Shown here in pieces: positions 7,390 through 16,531 of a stretch of 64,000 nucleotides of DNA. The DNA comes from Neptuniibacter sp. CAU 1671 (GTDB lineage Bacteria; Pseudomonadota; Gammaproteobacteria; Pseudomonadales; Balneatricaceae). Location: the NCBI RefSeq assembly GCF_029222905.1, contig NZ_JARHUE010000007.1, positions 81,036-145,035 of the forward strand. The letters run 5' to 3'. Position numbers and translations under genes: made by a program. Position 1 is the stretch's first letter. Each line of letters begins with the position of its first letter. The notes below the pieces were generated by a model. That model was given only the letters and a program-made list of their open reading frames with translations, had not been told where the DNA came from and did not search any database.

Positions 7390-8787
7390 ATGACCACAAA
7401 AGAATTATTTAAACGCTGTGCATTGGCAATTGCGATTTCGGCAATCGCGGGCTGTAACGGAAACTATATTCTCAAGGACATTGCCGGCGGTAGTGGTGAT
7501 CCAGGAGTTGAGATTCCAGGTGACACAGGCGGTGATACCGGTGGCGACACAGGCGGTGATACCGGTGGTGATACCGGCGGCGATACCGGTGGTGACACTG
7601 GCGGTGATACCGGTGGTGACACTGGTGGTGACACTGGCGGTGATACCGGCGGCGACACGGGTGGAGATACCGGCGGTGATACCGGTGGTGATACAGGCGG
7701 TGATACCGGTGGCGACACAGGCGGCGATACCGGTGGTGACACAGGCGGCGATACCGGTGGTGACACAGGCGGCGATACCGGTGGTGACACAGGCGGCGAT
7801 ACCGGTGGCGACACAGGCGGCGACACAGGCGGCGATACCGGTGGTGACACTGGCGGTGATACCGGCGGCGACACGGGTGGAGATACCGGTGGCGACACAG
7901 GCGGTGACACTGGTGGCGATACTGGTGGCGATACTGGTGGCGATACTGGTGCTGGTGATACCGGTTCGACTATCTGTACCCTCACTGACTGTGTAGATGA
8001 ATTGGTTTTTGCAACTACTGATTTGAGTGACAGCCTGACTGGCACCGTAACAGAAACAGTTGATGGCATTCTTGGAGACGGCACCACCGAGTCCCTTGGC
8101 ACGTTGTTGGATGACACCACCGAGGGCCTTGACGATGTTGTTGATGCCACCACCGATGTGGTCGACAGCCTGATTGAGGGAGACCTGACCGGTGGCGTGG
8201 ACAATCTGACTGAAGTTACAACCGGCACCTTAGACACACTGGTCGATAACACCACAGATGTGGTGGACGGGCTGCTCGGTTCAACTGATGGTCTGCTGGG
8301 TGGAGTAACCGGTGGTTTACTGCCTGATACCGGACTGACCGATACGGTTGACAGCCTGGTGGATGACACCACCGATATCATTAACGATATAGTGGATGGC
8401 ACGACTGATGTACTGGATTCGCTGCTTGACCCTCTGCTGGGTGACGACAGCCTGCTGGGTGGCACAGGCCTGCTGGACACAGTGACCGGCACCCTGGATA
8501 CCGTGAATACTGAAACAGACACCAGCCTGATTTCCGGTCTTACAGACACCGTAGATGATGTTACGGAAACCACAGAAGGCCTGACAGGTGACGGTAGCGG
8601 ACTGCTCGGCTCAGTACCACTGGTTGGCGGCACTGACTCCGGTGACGGCCTCGTTGATGGTGTTTTGGGTGTGGTTGATGGCTTACTTTCAACTTCCGAT
8701 GGTGATGCCGTTGATAGTCTGACTGATACCGTAAATGACTCAGTAGACGACACGGTTGTTGACCCACTGCTGGGCGGACTGCTGTAA
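7390..8787 (+). CDS. Repeat-rich acidic lipoprotein B with GDTG tandem repeat
   Basis: 465 aa from ATG 7390, preceded by AGGATAGAGG and aligned with paralogue C (GGTTATGAC context shared). The signal peptide ends in AIAGC (lipobox), so it is a predicted lipoprotein. The mature part starts with a short spacer, then 36 copies of Gly-Asp-Thr-Gly (codons 44-187), then a CTLTDC motif with two Cys and about 270 residues of 11-residue (TTDVVDSLxxx) and LLGG-type repeats shared with paralogues A and C. Basic and aromatic residues are virtually absent from the mature chain, so it must be very acidic. The GDTG block should be a flexible anionic stalk. Function unknown. Confidence 0.85.
   Translation: MTTKELFKRCALAIAISAIAGCNGNYILKDIAGGSGDPGVEIPGDTGGDTGGDTGGDTGGDTGGDTGGDTGGDTGGDTGGDTGGDTGGDTGGDTGGDTGGDTGGDTGGDTGGDTGGDTGGDTGGDTGGDTGGDTGGDTGGDTGGDTGGDTGGDTGGDTGGDTGGDTGGDTGGDTGGDTGGDTGGDTGAGDTGSTICTLTDCVDELVFATTDLSDSLTGTVTETVDGILGDGTTESLGTLLDDTTEGLDDVVDATTDVVDSLIEGDLTGGVDNLTEVTTGTLDTLVDNTTDVVDGLLGSTDGLLGGVTGGLLPDTGLTDTVDSLVDDTTDIINDIVDGTTDVLDSLLDPLLGDDSLLGGTGLLDTVTGTLDTVNTETDTSLISGLTDTVDDVTETTEGLTGDGSGLLGSVPLVGGTDSGDGLVDGVLGVVDGLLSTSDGDAVDSLTDTVNDSVDDTVVDPLLGGLL
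7519..7950 (+). repeat. 12-bp tandem repeat, 36 copies (GDTG coding)
   Basis: 432 bp of in-frame 12-bp units (consensus GGYGAYACNGGY) coding Gly-Asp-Thr-Gly. Third positions vary and a 24-bp higher-order unit recurs around 7730-7810, showing amplification by slippage or unequal exchange. Because the unit is a multiple of three, copy-number change alters stalk length without a frameshift. Confidence 0.97.
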
Positions 8788-8800
8788 CGTCGAATCAAGC

Positions 8801-8832
8801 AAAGGCGGCACAAAGCCGCCTTTGTCTTTTTC
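8801..8832 (+). terminator. Rho-independent terminator after lipoprotein B
   Basis: AAAGGCGGC (8801-8809), loop ACAAA, GCCGCCTTT (8815-8823), then a T-rich tail. It separates paralogues B and C by less than 100 bases, so C is expressed either by read-through or from a promoter inside this short gap. Confidence 0.88.
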
Positions 8833-8856
8833 GACTTCCATTCAATATCAGGGACG

Positions 8857-8873
8857 AGCAATGAACCATTGCT
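8857..8873 (+). repeat. Perfect inverted repeat before lipoprotein C
   Basis: AGCAATG (8857-8863), loop AAC, CATTGCT (8867-8873): a 7-bp hairpin 13 bases before the start codon, in the position where it could mask or replace the ribosome site. Confidence 0.6.
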
Positions 8874-8886
8874 CTGGATTACGGTT

Positions 8887-10260
8887 ATGACACTCAAGGA
8901 AATACTTAAATACAGCATGCTGGTTATGGCACTTTCTGCTCTGGCAGGTTGTCAGGGCAGCCAGACCATTAAAAGTCTGGACGACGGCGGCAGTTCAGTA
9001 GGAGACACGGGTGGTGACACCGGCTCTGATACGGGTGGGGATTCTGGCGGTGATACAGGCGGCGACACGGGCGGCGATACCGGAGGGGATTCTGGCGACG
9101 ACACCGGTGGTACCACCGCCTGTACCCTGACTGACTGTATAGATGATCTGGTTTTCGTTACCACCGATGTAGTAGACGGCCTGACCAATACCCTGACAGG
9201 CACCCTGGATGGTGTATTGGGCGACGGCACAACCGACTCGGTTGAGAACCTGCTCAATAACACCACACTGGGGCTGGACAACATTGTTGATGCCACCACG
9301 GATGTCGTAGACAGTTTAATTGCGGGTGAGGTTACTGAAGGTGTTGATAATCTGGTGGATGTCACAACTGACACGCTGGATGCAGTTGTCTTCAGCACCA
9401 CAGATGTTGTGGATGGTCTGCTAGGCAGCTCAGAGGGACTGCTGGGTGGCGTCACAGCTGGCCTGCTACCCGACCTTGGTCTGACCGATACCGTTGATGG
9501 CGTTGTCGCTGGCACCACCACTACTGTTGACGGTCTGGTGGATACCACCACTGATCTGCTTGACGGTCTGCTGGATCCGGTGGTGGGTGACACTGGCCTT
9601 CTAGGCGGTACCGGACTACTGGATACCGTCTCGTCAACGCTCGGCACCGTGAATGAAAGTGATCTTGGCCTGGTGAGTGGACTAACTGACACTGTATCCG
9701 GTCTGGTTGGCGCGGAGACTGGCCTCACTGACGGATTATTGGGTGATAATGACGGCTTGCTTGGCACAGTTGATGGCCTGCTCGGTGGAGATGACGGCCT
9801 TGCAGGCGGTTTGCTGGGCAATGATGACGGTTTGCTGGGCGGCCTTACTGGCACGGTTGAAGGTCTGCTTGGCTCAGAGACCGGTCTCGCTGATGGGCTC
9901 TTAGGGGGCGATGAAGGCCTGCTGGGTGGTCTGACTGATACAGTTGATGGCTTGCTCGGTGGAGATAGCGGAGTTCTGGGTGCTGACGATGGTTTGCCTG
10001 GTGGCCTGACTGACGGTACGGATGGATTACTGTCCGATGGTGGCCTGGTGGGTGGACTGCTCGGCGGCGACGGCAACGTTTTAGACGGCGGCCTCCTTGG
10101 TGGAGACGAAGGTTTGTTGGGTGGTCTGACTGACACCGTAGACGGTTTGCTGGGGGGTGATGAAGGGTTGCTCGGTGACGAAGGATTACTCGGCGGCCTG
10201 TTAGGCAATGACGAGGGTCTGCTCGGCGGCGAAGGCGGTCTGATCAGCGGTCTACTGTAA
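8887..10260 (+). CDS. Repeat-rich acidic lipoprotein C
   Basis: 457 aa from ATG 8887. The signal peptide ends in ALAGC followed by QGSQTIKSL, almost identical to lipoprotein A after the lipid Cys. A short GDTG/GGDS region (about 12 irregular units) precedes the CTLTDC motif and the 11-residue repeats shared with B. The last 180 residues are dominated by GLLGGDEGLLGGLTDTVDG-type repeats. The mature chain is essentially free of basic residues. The upstream sequence resembles that of B (GGAT...GGTTATGAC), but the AGAGG ribosome site has become TACGG, suggesting B and C arose by duplication and C is translated less or differently. No known domain; function unknown. Confidence 0.84.
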   Translation: MTLKEILKYSMLVMALSALAGCQGSQTIKSLDDGGSSVGDTGGDTGSDTGGDSGGDTGGDTGGDTGGDSGDDTGGTTACTLTDCIDDLVFVTTDVVDGLTNTLTGTLDGVLGDGTTDSVENLLNNTTLGLDNIVDATTDVVDSLIAGEVTEGVDNLVDVTTDTLDAVVFSTTDVVDGLLGSSEGLLGGVTAGLLPDLGLTDTVDGVVAGTTTTVDGLVDTTTDLLDGLLDPVVGDTGLLGGTGLLDTVSSTLGTVNESDLGLVSGLTDTVSGLVGAETGLTDGLLGDNDGLLGTVDGLLGGDDGLAGGLLGNDDGLLGGLTGTVEGLLGSETGLADGLLGGDEGLLGGLTDTVDGLLGGDSGVLGADDGLPGGLTDGTDGLLSDGGLVGGLLGGDGNVLDGGLLGGDEGLLGGLTDTVDGLLGGDEGLLGDEGLLGGLLGNDEGLLGGEGGLISGLL

Positions 10261-10273
10261 AATACCCAGGTAC

Positions 10274-10302
10274 AAAAAAGCGGCTTAATAGCCGCTTTTT
10301 TT
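10274..10302. terminator. Bidirectional terminator between lipoprotein C and the HD-GYP gene
   Basis: A run of A, then GCGGCT (10280-10285), loop TAAT, AGCCGC (10290-10295) and a run of T. The A and T runs flank both sides, so it can end both convergent transcripts. The stop codon of the minus-strand gene lies in the T run. Confidence 0.92.
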
Positions 10303-11398
10303 ATTCTTCATCTTTGTATTGCTCTGCGATCTGTTTAAATCGCTCTTCTATTCGCTGAAACGCATCCACAACCACCGGATCGAAGTGGCTACCCTTGCCT
10401 TCAAGAATAATACTGACTGATTTTTCATGACTGAAGGCAGGCTTGTAGACCCGTTTAGAGATCAGGGCATCATACACATCGGCCAGTGCCATCAGTCTTG
10501 CCGCCAGTGGAATTGAATCTCCAGACAGCCCTTTGGGATACCCCTGCCCATTCCATTTCTCATGATGGCAGGCAGCAATATCCTTGGCGTAACGCAAAAA
10601 CGAAGTTGCACTGCTACTGAGACTATCGCTGGCATAATCGAGTGCTTTGGCACCGAGTTCTGCATGGGTCATCATAATGCGGAACTCTTCAGGTTCCAGC
10701 TTTCCGGGCTTCAGCAAAATACTGTCCGGTATACCCACTTTACCAATATCGTGTAACGGCGCTGATTTGTAGATTAACTCAATCTCTTCGGGTTTCAGCG
10801 CTTCGGTGTAATGTCCCATCGCCACCAACTCTTCAGCCAGTTCCTTAACATAGTACTGAGTTCTGCGAATATGGTTCCCGGTTTCGTTGTCACGGGTTTC
10901 AGCGAGTGACGCCAGTGCAAGAATGGTGACATCCTGAGTCGTAGCCAACTCCTGGGTACGTTGCGCCACCAGCTCCTCAAGAATTTCATTTTGCCGTGCC
11001 AGTTGATCCTGAGCCACTTTCAACGCCAGATGATTTCTGACACGAGACCGCACAATGGCGGGCGTTACCGGTTTACGGATGTAATCGATAGCACCGACCT
11101 TAAGCCCCCGCTCCTCATCCAGCTCGTCACTCATCGCTGACACAAATATGACAGGGATATGTTTAGTCTGAGGATTCGCTTTTAATGCAGTACAAACTTC
11201 ATAGCCATCCATACCGGGCATCATGATATCCAGCAAAATCAGGTCAGGCCTCACCTCGCCACTGGCGCGGCTGAGTGCCTGCTCACCGTTTTTAGCGATG
11301 ATGATTCTGTAGTCGTTTTTCAGCAGATCCGATAAAACAACGATATTGAATGCTTCATCATCTACAATCAGGATGGTGCTTTTATTGATTTCGCTCAT
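10301..11398 (-). CDS. Response regulator with HD-GYP domain (c-di-GMP phosphodiesterase type)
   Basis: About 365 aa. A receiver domain (residues about 8-125) has the phospho-acceptor Asp in PDLILLDIMMPGMDGYEV. The C-terminal half is an HD-GYP domain with HDIGKVGIP and, later, HHEKWNGQGYPKGLSG, so the metal-binding and GYP motifs are intact and c-di-GMP hydrolysis is likely. A coiled-coil linker joins the two. The second ATG (11398) is preferred over 11404 because TAAGG stands 8 bases before it. It is divergent from the PhnD/histidine kinase genes, whose kinase has receiver and Hpt modules and could feed this regulator (inference). The 200 bases between them contain no gene. Confidence 0.92.
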   Translation of the reverse strand: MSEINKSTILIVDDEAFNIVVLSDLLKNDYRIIIAKNGEQALSRASGEVRPDLILLDIMMPGMDGYEVCTALKANPQTKHIPVIFVSAMSDELDEERGLKVGAIDYIRKPVTPAIVRSRVRNHLALKVAQDQLARQNEILEELVAQRTQELATTQDVTILALASLAETRDNETGNHIRRTQYYVKELAEELVAMGHYTEALKPEEIELIYKSAPLHDIGKVGIPDSILLKPGKLEPEEFRIMMTHAELGAKALDYASDSLSSSATSFLRYAKDIAACHHEKWNGQGYPKGLSGDSIPLAARLMALADVYDALISKRVYKPAFSHEKSVSIILEGKGSHFDPVVVDAFQRIEERFKQIAEQYKDEE

Positions 11399-11603
11399 GC
11401 TCATGCCTTACTGGCTGCACTACTATTGTGCCTTCAGGGGTATCGACCTAAGTCGAGTAATCTGGAGGTTAATTTACAGTAATGATCAGTCGATATATAA
11501 GCAACTATTAAGATTATATCCAATTGCGATTCAGACTGGCGATAAGCCTATAGCTTAATGATTTAGCTACCCATTGTTCAAACTAGAAGAAAAAGGGTTT
11601 TAC

Positions 11604-12431
11604 ATGTCCAGATTAAAACACGGCTTAGCTGCCATATGCTTGATGCTTTTCAGCCTGCACAGCGTTGCAGAAGAGGTCATCACCTTTGGCATTGTGCCAC
11701 AACAGTCCGCAAGCAAACTGGCCAAATTATGGGTGCCTATTTTAGATGAAGTCAGCCGCCAGACCGGCTACAAACTGCAATTCAAAACCGCCCCTAATAT
11801 CCCTGAATTTGAACAGCGTTGTGCCGATGGGGAGTACGACATTGCTTACATGAACCCTTATCACTACACCGTGTTCAGCCGCTCGCCCGGCTATAAGGCA
11901 ATCGCCCGCCAGAAGGACAAGCTGATCCGGGGCATTGTGGTAGTTCGTAAAGACAGTCCGATTAAGGATATGACCGAACTGCATGACAAAGCACTGGCCT
12001 TCCCTGCCCCGGCAGCTTTTGCTGCAAGCGTACTGCCGCGTGCTTATCTGACCGCACAAAATATCCCTTTCACACCTGAATATGTCTCCTCCCACGATTC
12101 AGTCTATCGCGCCGTCGCAAAAGGCTTGTTTGTTGCAGGTGGCGGTATTGAGCGCACCTATAACAACATTGCGCCCGAAATCAAAGATGAACTGAAAATC
12201 CTCTGGACCACCGATCAGTTCACCCCGCATGCATTTGCAGCACACCCCAAGCTGTCGGCTGAGGTTGTTGCCAAAATCCAGCAGGCGCTGATCAACCTTG
12301 ATCAGACCGAGACAGGCGCAGCATTGCTCAAAGAGATCAACTTTAAAGCCATCCAGTCCGCGCAGGACAGTGACTGGGATGATGTTCGAGCCTTGGGTAT
12401 CGATCTGCTTGAACAGCTGATTAAGGGCTAA
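11604..12431 (+). CDS. PhnD-like periplasmic substrate-binding protein
   Basis: 275 aa from ATG 11604 (AAGGG 7-8 bases upstream), with a signal peptide ending near SVAEE. The mature protein begins TFGIVPQQSASKLAKLW and has the PhnD/SsuA-type type II binding fold signatures DIAYMNPYHYTVFSR and AFPAPAAFAASVLPR. PhnD proteins bind phosphonate or phosphite, but there is no ABC permease or ATPase here. Instead the gene is followed after 5 bases by a membrane hybrid histidine kinase, so it probably acts as the ligand-binding partner of that kinase and not in uptake. The ligand cannot be assigned. Confidence 0.88.
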   Translation: MSRLKHGLAAICLMLFSLHSVAEEVITFGIVPQQSASKLAKLWVPILDEVSRQTGYKLQFKTAPNIPEFEQRCADGEYDIAYMNPYHYTVFSRSPGYKAIARQKDKLIRGIVVVRKDSPIKDMTELHDKALAFPAPAAFAASVLPRAYLTAQNIPFTPEYVSSHDSVYRAVAKGLFVAGGGIERTYNNIAPEIKDELKILWTTDQFTPHAFAAHPKLSAEVVAKIQQALINLDQTETGAALLKEINFKAIQSAQDSDWDDVRALGIDLLEQLIKG

Positions 12432-12436
12432 GAGCG

Positions 12437-15304
12437 TTGTCATTTCGACTCAAGACCATATTAGGTATCGGCCTGATAGAGCTGATATTGCTCAGTCTGC
12501 TGATCTTCAGCAGTCTGGATTTTCTCAGCTCATCTAACGAGCAACAGCTAAATGAACGCGCTCAGACCACCACTGCACTCTTTGCCACCACAGCAAAGGA
12601 TGCAGTGCTGTCTTATGACCTGGCGACGCTTGAGTCTTACATCGACGATCTTATCCATAACCCGGGCGTCGTGTATGTTCGGGTCTTGACCGATACTGGC
12701 ATTGTGCTGGCCGAAAGCGGCCCCGAAGAACTGCTGAAGCGCCCATTTCACGAAGACGCCTCTTTGCAGGAGGTTAAGGACGGAATCTTTGACACCTCCA
12801 CCAATATTACTGAAGCCGGCACCGTGTTCGGACGGATCCAGTTAGGACTCGATATTTCCAGCATCGCCCGCACCATGACACTGGCGAAACAACAGGCCTT
12901 CGCCATTGCGACGGTTGAGATTATTCTCACTGCCCTGTTTTCCATCATTCTGGGTACCCTGCTGACCCGGCAGTTGCAACATCTGAGGGAAGGCGCAGAG
13001 CGCATCGCCGATAACGATTTCGGCACCCGGCTACCGGTGCGCGGTAAAGATGAACTGGCCACCACTGCTCAGGCATTTAACCTGATGATTGAACGCCTGA
13101 ATGACAACCGTCAGGCCTTAATCTCCGCCCGCGATGAAGCAGAGCGCGCCAACCAGTACAAGACACGTTTCCTGGCCAACATGAGTCATGAGATCCGCAC
13201 CCCGCTGAATGCGATTATCGGCATGTCACATCTGGCGTTAGAGCATCAGCTTTCTGTTCCCACCCGCAACTACCTGAATAAAATCAATACAGCAGCAGAT
13301 TCACTGCTGCACATCATCAATGACATCCTGGATATTTCCAAGATTGAAGCGGGTCATCTCGACATTGAAACCACTGACTTCAGTCTGTACGACGTGTTTG
13401 AGGGCCTGTCGGATATTCTTCGTTTCAAAGCGGAAGAAAAGAATTTAGAAGTGCTGTTTGATATCCCACCGGATATACCACCCAATCTGATTGGCGATCC
13501 GATTCGGATTCAGCAGATTCTTATCAATCTATGCAGTAATGCCATTAAATTTACCCCTGCGGGTCACGTGCTGATTGCCGCCAGAGTGACTGAACGTTCC
13601 GCGGACCGTCTTACATTGCAGTGTCAGGTCAGCGACACCGGTATCGGCATCTCGGAAGAGGAACAAAGCCGACTCTTCAAACCTTTTATGCAGGCGGATG
13701 TATCCACCACCCGCAAATACGGTGGCACCGGACTGGGACTGGCGATCTGCAAACGTCTGGTCGAGATAATGAAGGGCACTATCTCCCTGGACAGCACGCC
13801 CGGAAAAGGCTCAACCTTTACCTTCTCACTGCCACTGGAATACAGCCAAAACGCCATTATTCAGGAACAGCAACTGCCGGACTACAGCTTTCTCAGAGGC
13901 CTGCATGTTCTGGTGGTTGATGACAGTTCAACAACACATGTGGTGCTTGAAACCCTGCTGGAACATATCGGCGTCAGACTGTCACTGGCAACCGACTCGA
14001 AGAAAGGCGAAAAGCTGTTGCATAAACTGGCGGCTCAGGGCGAGATGCCTGACCTGATCATGCTGGACTGGAAAATGCCCGGCATGGACGGTACTGAGCT
14101 GCTGAAAAAGCTCGATATGAACAAAAGTTTTGCGGCCCCACCGGTGTTGATGATGACCGCCCACGACACAGATGCCTTGCAGCATGTGCTGGAAGATCAG
14201 AACACACCGGTTGCTGGCGTGTTGAGTAAACCCATCACAATTGATGCGCTGTTTCTTGGCATTGCCACAGCGTGCCAGCTGGAACAACACATTAAGAAAT
14301 TAGTAAAAGAGCCTGAAACCCTAAACCCAGAAGAGTTGCAGCAACTGCAGGGCATGCACCTGATGCTGGTTGAGGATAATGCGTTTAATCAGGAACTGGC
14401 TATTGAACTGCTTTCCCGACACCACATCACCGTCGAAGTCGCTGAAAACGGTCGCCAGGCCTTAGAGTTGCTGGAAGAGGGATCTGGTTTTGATGCCATT
14501 CTGATGGATTGCCAGATGCCGGTGATGGACGGTAAAGCCGCAACACGTGAAATTCGTCAGCAACCAAAATGGAGCAACCTGCCCATTATTGGTATGTCTG
14601 CCGGCACGATGAAAGATGAAATTGATGCGGCACTGGGCTCAGGCATGAATGCCTATGTCACCAAGCCGATCAAACCTCTGGTGCTGTACCGAACCCTGAT
14701 TCGCTGGGCTCAGCCTTTAGTTCAGAGACAGCGACTGTCTGACTCTCCTTTTTCAAATGAAAACGGGTACATGTCAAAATACAGAGATATTTTCTGTAAG
14801 ACCCAATCTGAGAGCATCGATCAGTTGCAAGCAGCACTCGCGGCCAGCGACACAGAATCTGCCCTGCGCATTTTACATACTCTCAAAGCAGCTGCTGCGA
14901 CCATACGAGCAGATCTCCTTAGTAATCTGTCCAGAGCGGCAGAACAGACATTAAAAGCTGGCGAAGATATCAGCAATGAAAGCCTCAATGAAATGCATGC
15001 AGCCATGGCCGCCATCCTGGATGCACAAACCCCGGCTTCATGTCCACTGCCGGAGCAGGTTTCCGCCAGCCCTGATACCCTGAATCTGATCAAAAAACTG
15101 GAAAGCTGCCTTAAAGCGTTTGATGCTGAATCCGCTGATCTGGCCCAGCAACTGATGCAGGCGACTCCCCTGCAAGCGCAACCGGCATTACAACCTGTTG
15201 TAGCGGCGATTGAAGATTTCGAGTTTGAAACTGCATTAAACAAACTGACGCTGTTTAGGGAGAAACACTATCCCGATGCAACCAAAATAGCACTGCCTGA
15301 ATAG
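12437..15304 (+). CDS. Membrane hybrid sensor histidine kinase with two receivers and Hpt
   Basis: 955 aa, TTG start 5 bases after the PhnD-like gene (AAGGG at 12423-12427). Order: transmembrane helix (about 8-28), periplasmic sensor (30-150), second helix (about 155-177), HAMP, HisKA with phospho-acceptor His251 in [11 protein letters not shown], ATPase domain (N box [10 protein letters not shown] boxes DTGIGIS and GGTGLGL), receiver 1 (Asp544 in [12 protein letters not shown]), receiver 2 ([12 protein letters not shown]) and a C-terminal Hpt segment with [10 protein letters not shown]. In Hpt domains the residue after Lys is normally Gly, here Ala. Likely a phosphorelay controlled by the PhnD-like protein, feeding another regulator, perhaps the nearby HD-GYP protein. 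Confidence 0.93.
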   Translation: MSFRLKTILGIGLIELILLSLLIFSSLDFLSSSNEQQLNERAQTTTALFATTAKDAVLSYDLATLESYIDDLIHNPGVVYVRVLTDTGIVLAESGPEELLKRPFHEDASLQEVKDGIFDTSTNITEAGTVFGRIQLGLDISSIARTMTLAKQQAFAIATVEIILTALFSIILGTLLTRQLQHLREGAERIADNDFGTRLPVRGKDELATTAQAFNLMIERLNDNRQALISARDEAERANQYKTRFLANMSHEIRTPLNAIIGMSHLALEHQLSVPTRNYLNKINTAADSLLHIINDILDISKIEAGHLDIETTDFSLYDVFEGLSDILRFKAEEKNLEVLFDIPPDIPPNLIGDPIRIQQILINLCSNAIKFTPAGHVLIAARVTERSADRLTLQCQVSDTGIGISEEEQSRLFKPFMQADVSTTRKYGGTGLGLAICKRLVEIMKGTISLDSTPGKGSTFTFSLPLEYSQNAIIQEQQLPDYSFLRGLHVLVVDDSSTTHVVLETLLEHIGVRLSLATDSKKGEKLLHKLAAQGEMPDLIMLDWKMPGMDGTELLKKLDMNKSFAAPPVLMMTAHDTDALQHVLEDQNTPVAGVLSKPITIDALFLGIATACQLEQHIKKLVKEPETLNPEELQQLQGMHLMLVEDNAFNQELAIELLSRHHITVEVAENGRQALELLEEGSGFDAILMDCQMPVMDGKAATREIRQQPKWSNLPIIGMSAGTMKDEIDAALGSGMNAYVTKPIKPLVLYRTLIRWAQPLVQRQRLSDSPFSNENGYMSKYRDIFCKTQSESIDQLQAALAASDTESALRILHTLKAAAATIRADLLSNLSRAAEQTLKAGEDISNESLNEMHAAMAAILDAQTPASCPLPEQVSASPDTLNLIKKLESCLKAFDAESADLAQQLMQATPLQAQPALQPVVAAIEDFEFETALNKLTLFREKHYPDATKIALPE

Positions 15305-15318
15305 GATACGCCGTTTAC

Positions 15319-16158
15319 ATGATTAATCCGGGCGAAATTGATCAGCAAAAACTGGGTAGCGGTTTTATTCCGCCAAAACCCGAGATCCTTCTGAAGATTC
15401 AGAAGCTGATCAATGAAAATGCTGACATCGTTGAGATTGCCACCCTTTTAGCACGGGACCCAGGTCTATCCTCAGCGGTTATCACACACATCAATTCCGC
15501 CATTTTTTTTATGCAGCGCAAGGTGTCGGATATTCGCCAGGCCGTCATTCTGCTGGGAGCTAACCGCGTTGAACGTCTGTGTTACTACTACAGCCTGCGT
15601 AAATCCCTTGAAGGCGAAAGCTGTATCTCCATGGAACGTTTCTGGGCAACCGCTGAGAAAGTGGCCCGGGGTTGTTATCTGTTTGGCAAAACACTTGATC
15701 TTAAGGTGCCTGAGGAAGATCTCTATTCAGCGGGGCTGTTTCATGATTGTGGTATTGCCATCATGGCCAGAAATCACCCAAGTTACATTGACGTGCTGAA
15801 CGAGGCCAACCGTACCGTTGATGTCCCTATGACCGACGTTGAAAAACGGTATTTCAGCTATCACCACTCCATTATCGGCTACATGCTGGCCGAGAACTGG
15901 GGCCTGCCGGAGCCAATCTGCCAGGTTATCTTGCAGAACCACGAGTATGACGTTCAGTCATCTCCTCTACCCGCTCCGATTGTCAAACTCATTGCGGCGC
16001 TCAAGTGCGCTGAGAATGCCGTTGAAATGGGGCAGCGTAACCACCCGCTTTCCGATTGGGATAAGCACCTGGTTTGGATTTTGCCAGCCATTGGCTGTAC
16101 CGAGGAGCGCCTTAATGAGATCACCGCGCTTGTGATTGAGGATCTTAAGCAATTCTAG
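15319..16158 (+). CDS. HDOD domain signalling protein
   Basis: 279 aa. The HDOD signature runs through PPKPEILLKIQKLI, ARDPGLSSAVITHINSA and the later GLFHDCGIAIMARNHP, with FSYHHSIIGYMLAENWGLPE. HDOD proteins are HD-related but usually lack phosphodiesterase activity and act in signalling. This one retains an HD pair in FHDCG. It starts 15 bases after the hybrid kinase and is probably the third gene of that operon. No output domain besides HDOD is visible. Confidence 0.88.
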   Translation: MINPGEIDQQKLGSGFIPPKPEILLKIQKLINENADIVEIATLLARDPGLSSAVITHINSAIFFMQRKVSDIRQAVILLGANRVERLCYYYSLRKSLEGESCISMERFWATAEKVARGCYLFGKTLDLKVPEEDLYSAGLFHDCGIAIMARNHPSYIDVLNEANRTVDVPMTDVEKRYFSYHHSIIGYMLAENWGLPEPICQVILQNHEYDVQSSPLPAPIVKLIAALKCAENAVEMGQRNHPLSDWDKHLVWILPAIGCTEERLNEITALVIEDLKQF

Positions 16159-16191
16159 TCTGAAATAGCCTGCGCTTTTTCTGAGACTTGC

Positions 16192-16228
16192 TTGATACAT
16201 TAAATACATGAATATATATTTATGTATT
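16192..16228 (+). promoter_or_regulatory. Promoter and ArsR/SmtB-type 12-2-12 operator
   Basis: TTGATA (16192-16197), 17-base spacer, TATATT (16215-16220). Overlapping the -10 is AATACATGAATA (16203-16214), TA, TATTTATGTATT (16217-16228), whose halves match at 11 of 12 positions. This is the classic 12-2-12 layout of metal-sensing ArsR/SmtB repressors. The predicted transcription start falls at the ATG at 16229. Confidence 0.82.
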
Positions 16229-16531
16229 ATGTATAAACAACTCTCCCCCGATCAGTTATTGCAGCTGGCAGATACCTTCAAACTGCTGGGTGATCCAACC
16301 CGGCTGGCAATTCTCACCAGCTGCCTGGAACAGGAAAAGACCGTGAGTGAAATTGTCGCGCTGACAGGTGCCTCTCAGTCTCTGGTCAGCCACCATCTGC
16401 GACTGCTGCGCAGTGCCCGGCTACTGAAACCACGTCGGGCCGGGCGTAACATCTACTACCACGCCCACGATGACCATATCAGTTGCACCCTGAAAGACAT
16501 GATTGAGCATATCCAGGAGGATTCCCAATGA
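16229..16531 (+). CDS. ArsR/SmtB-family metal-responsive repressor
   Basis: 100 aa from ATG 16229. Winged helix-turn-helix with FKLLGDPTRLAILTSCL and ASQSLVSHHLRLLRSARLL (recognition helix), then the wing RRAGRNIYYHAHDDHISC. The C-terminal His/Asp/Cys-rich segment (residues about 73-83) resembles the alpha-5 metal site of SmtB/CzrA sensors for Zn or Co. An upstream in-frame ATG (16208) lies within the operator, so 16229 is preferred. There is no ribosome site and the promoter places transcription start at the ATG, implying a leaderless mRNA. It overlaps the efflux gene by 4 bases and should repress both until metal is bound. Confidence 0.9.
   Translation: MYKQLSPDQLLQLADTFKLLGDPTRLAILTSCLEQEKTVSEIVALTGASQSLVSHHLRLLRSARLLKPRRAGRNIYYHAHDDHISCTLKDMIEHIQEDSQ

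Noticed and set aside
7519..7950. Possible CRISPR-like array
   Set aside because: The units are 12 bp, contiguous, without spacers and in frame with a lipoprotein gene.
5614..10208. Long open frames on the opposite strand and in the second frame of the lipoprotein genes (Ser/Pro/Val repeats)
   Set aside because: They are mirror products of low-complexity coding repeats, lack ribosome sites and signal peptides, and the plus-strand frames have lipoprotein signals and terminators.
5549..10260. Lipoproteins A-C as the LapA adhesin of the LapD-LapG system
   Set aside because: They are too short, lack a LapG cleavage region and RTX/type I secretion signals, and carry lipoprotein signal peptides.
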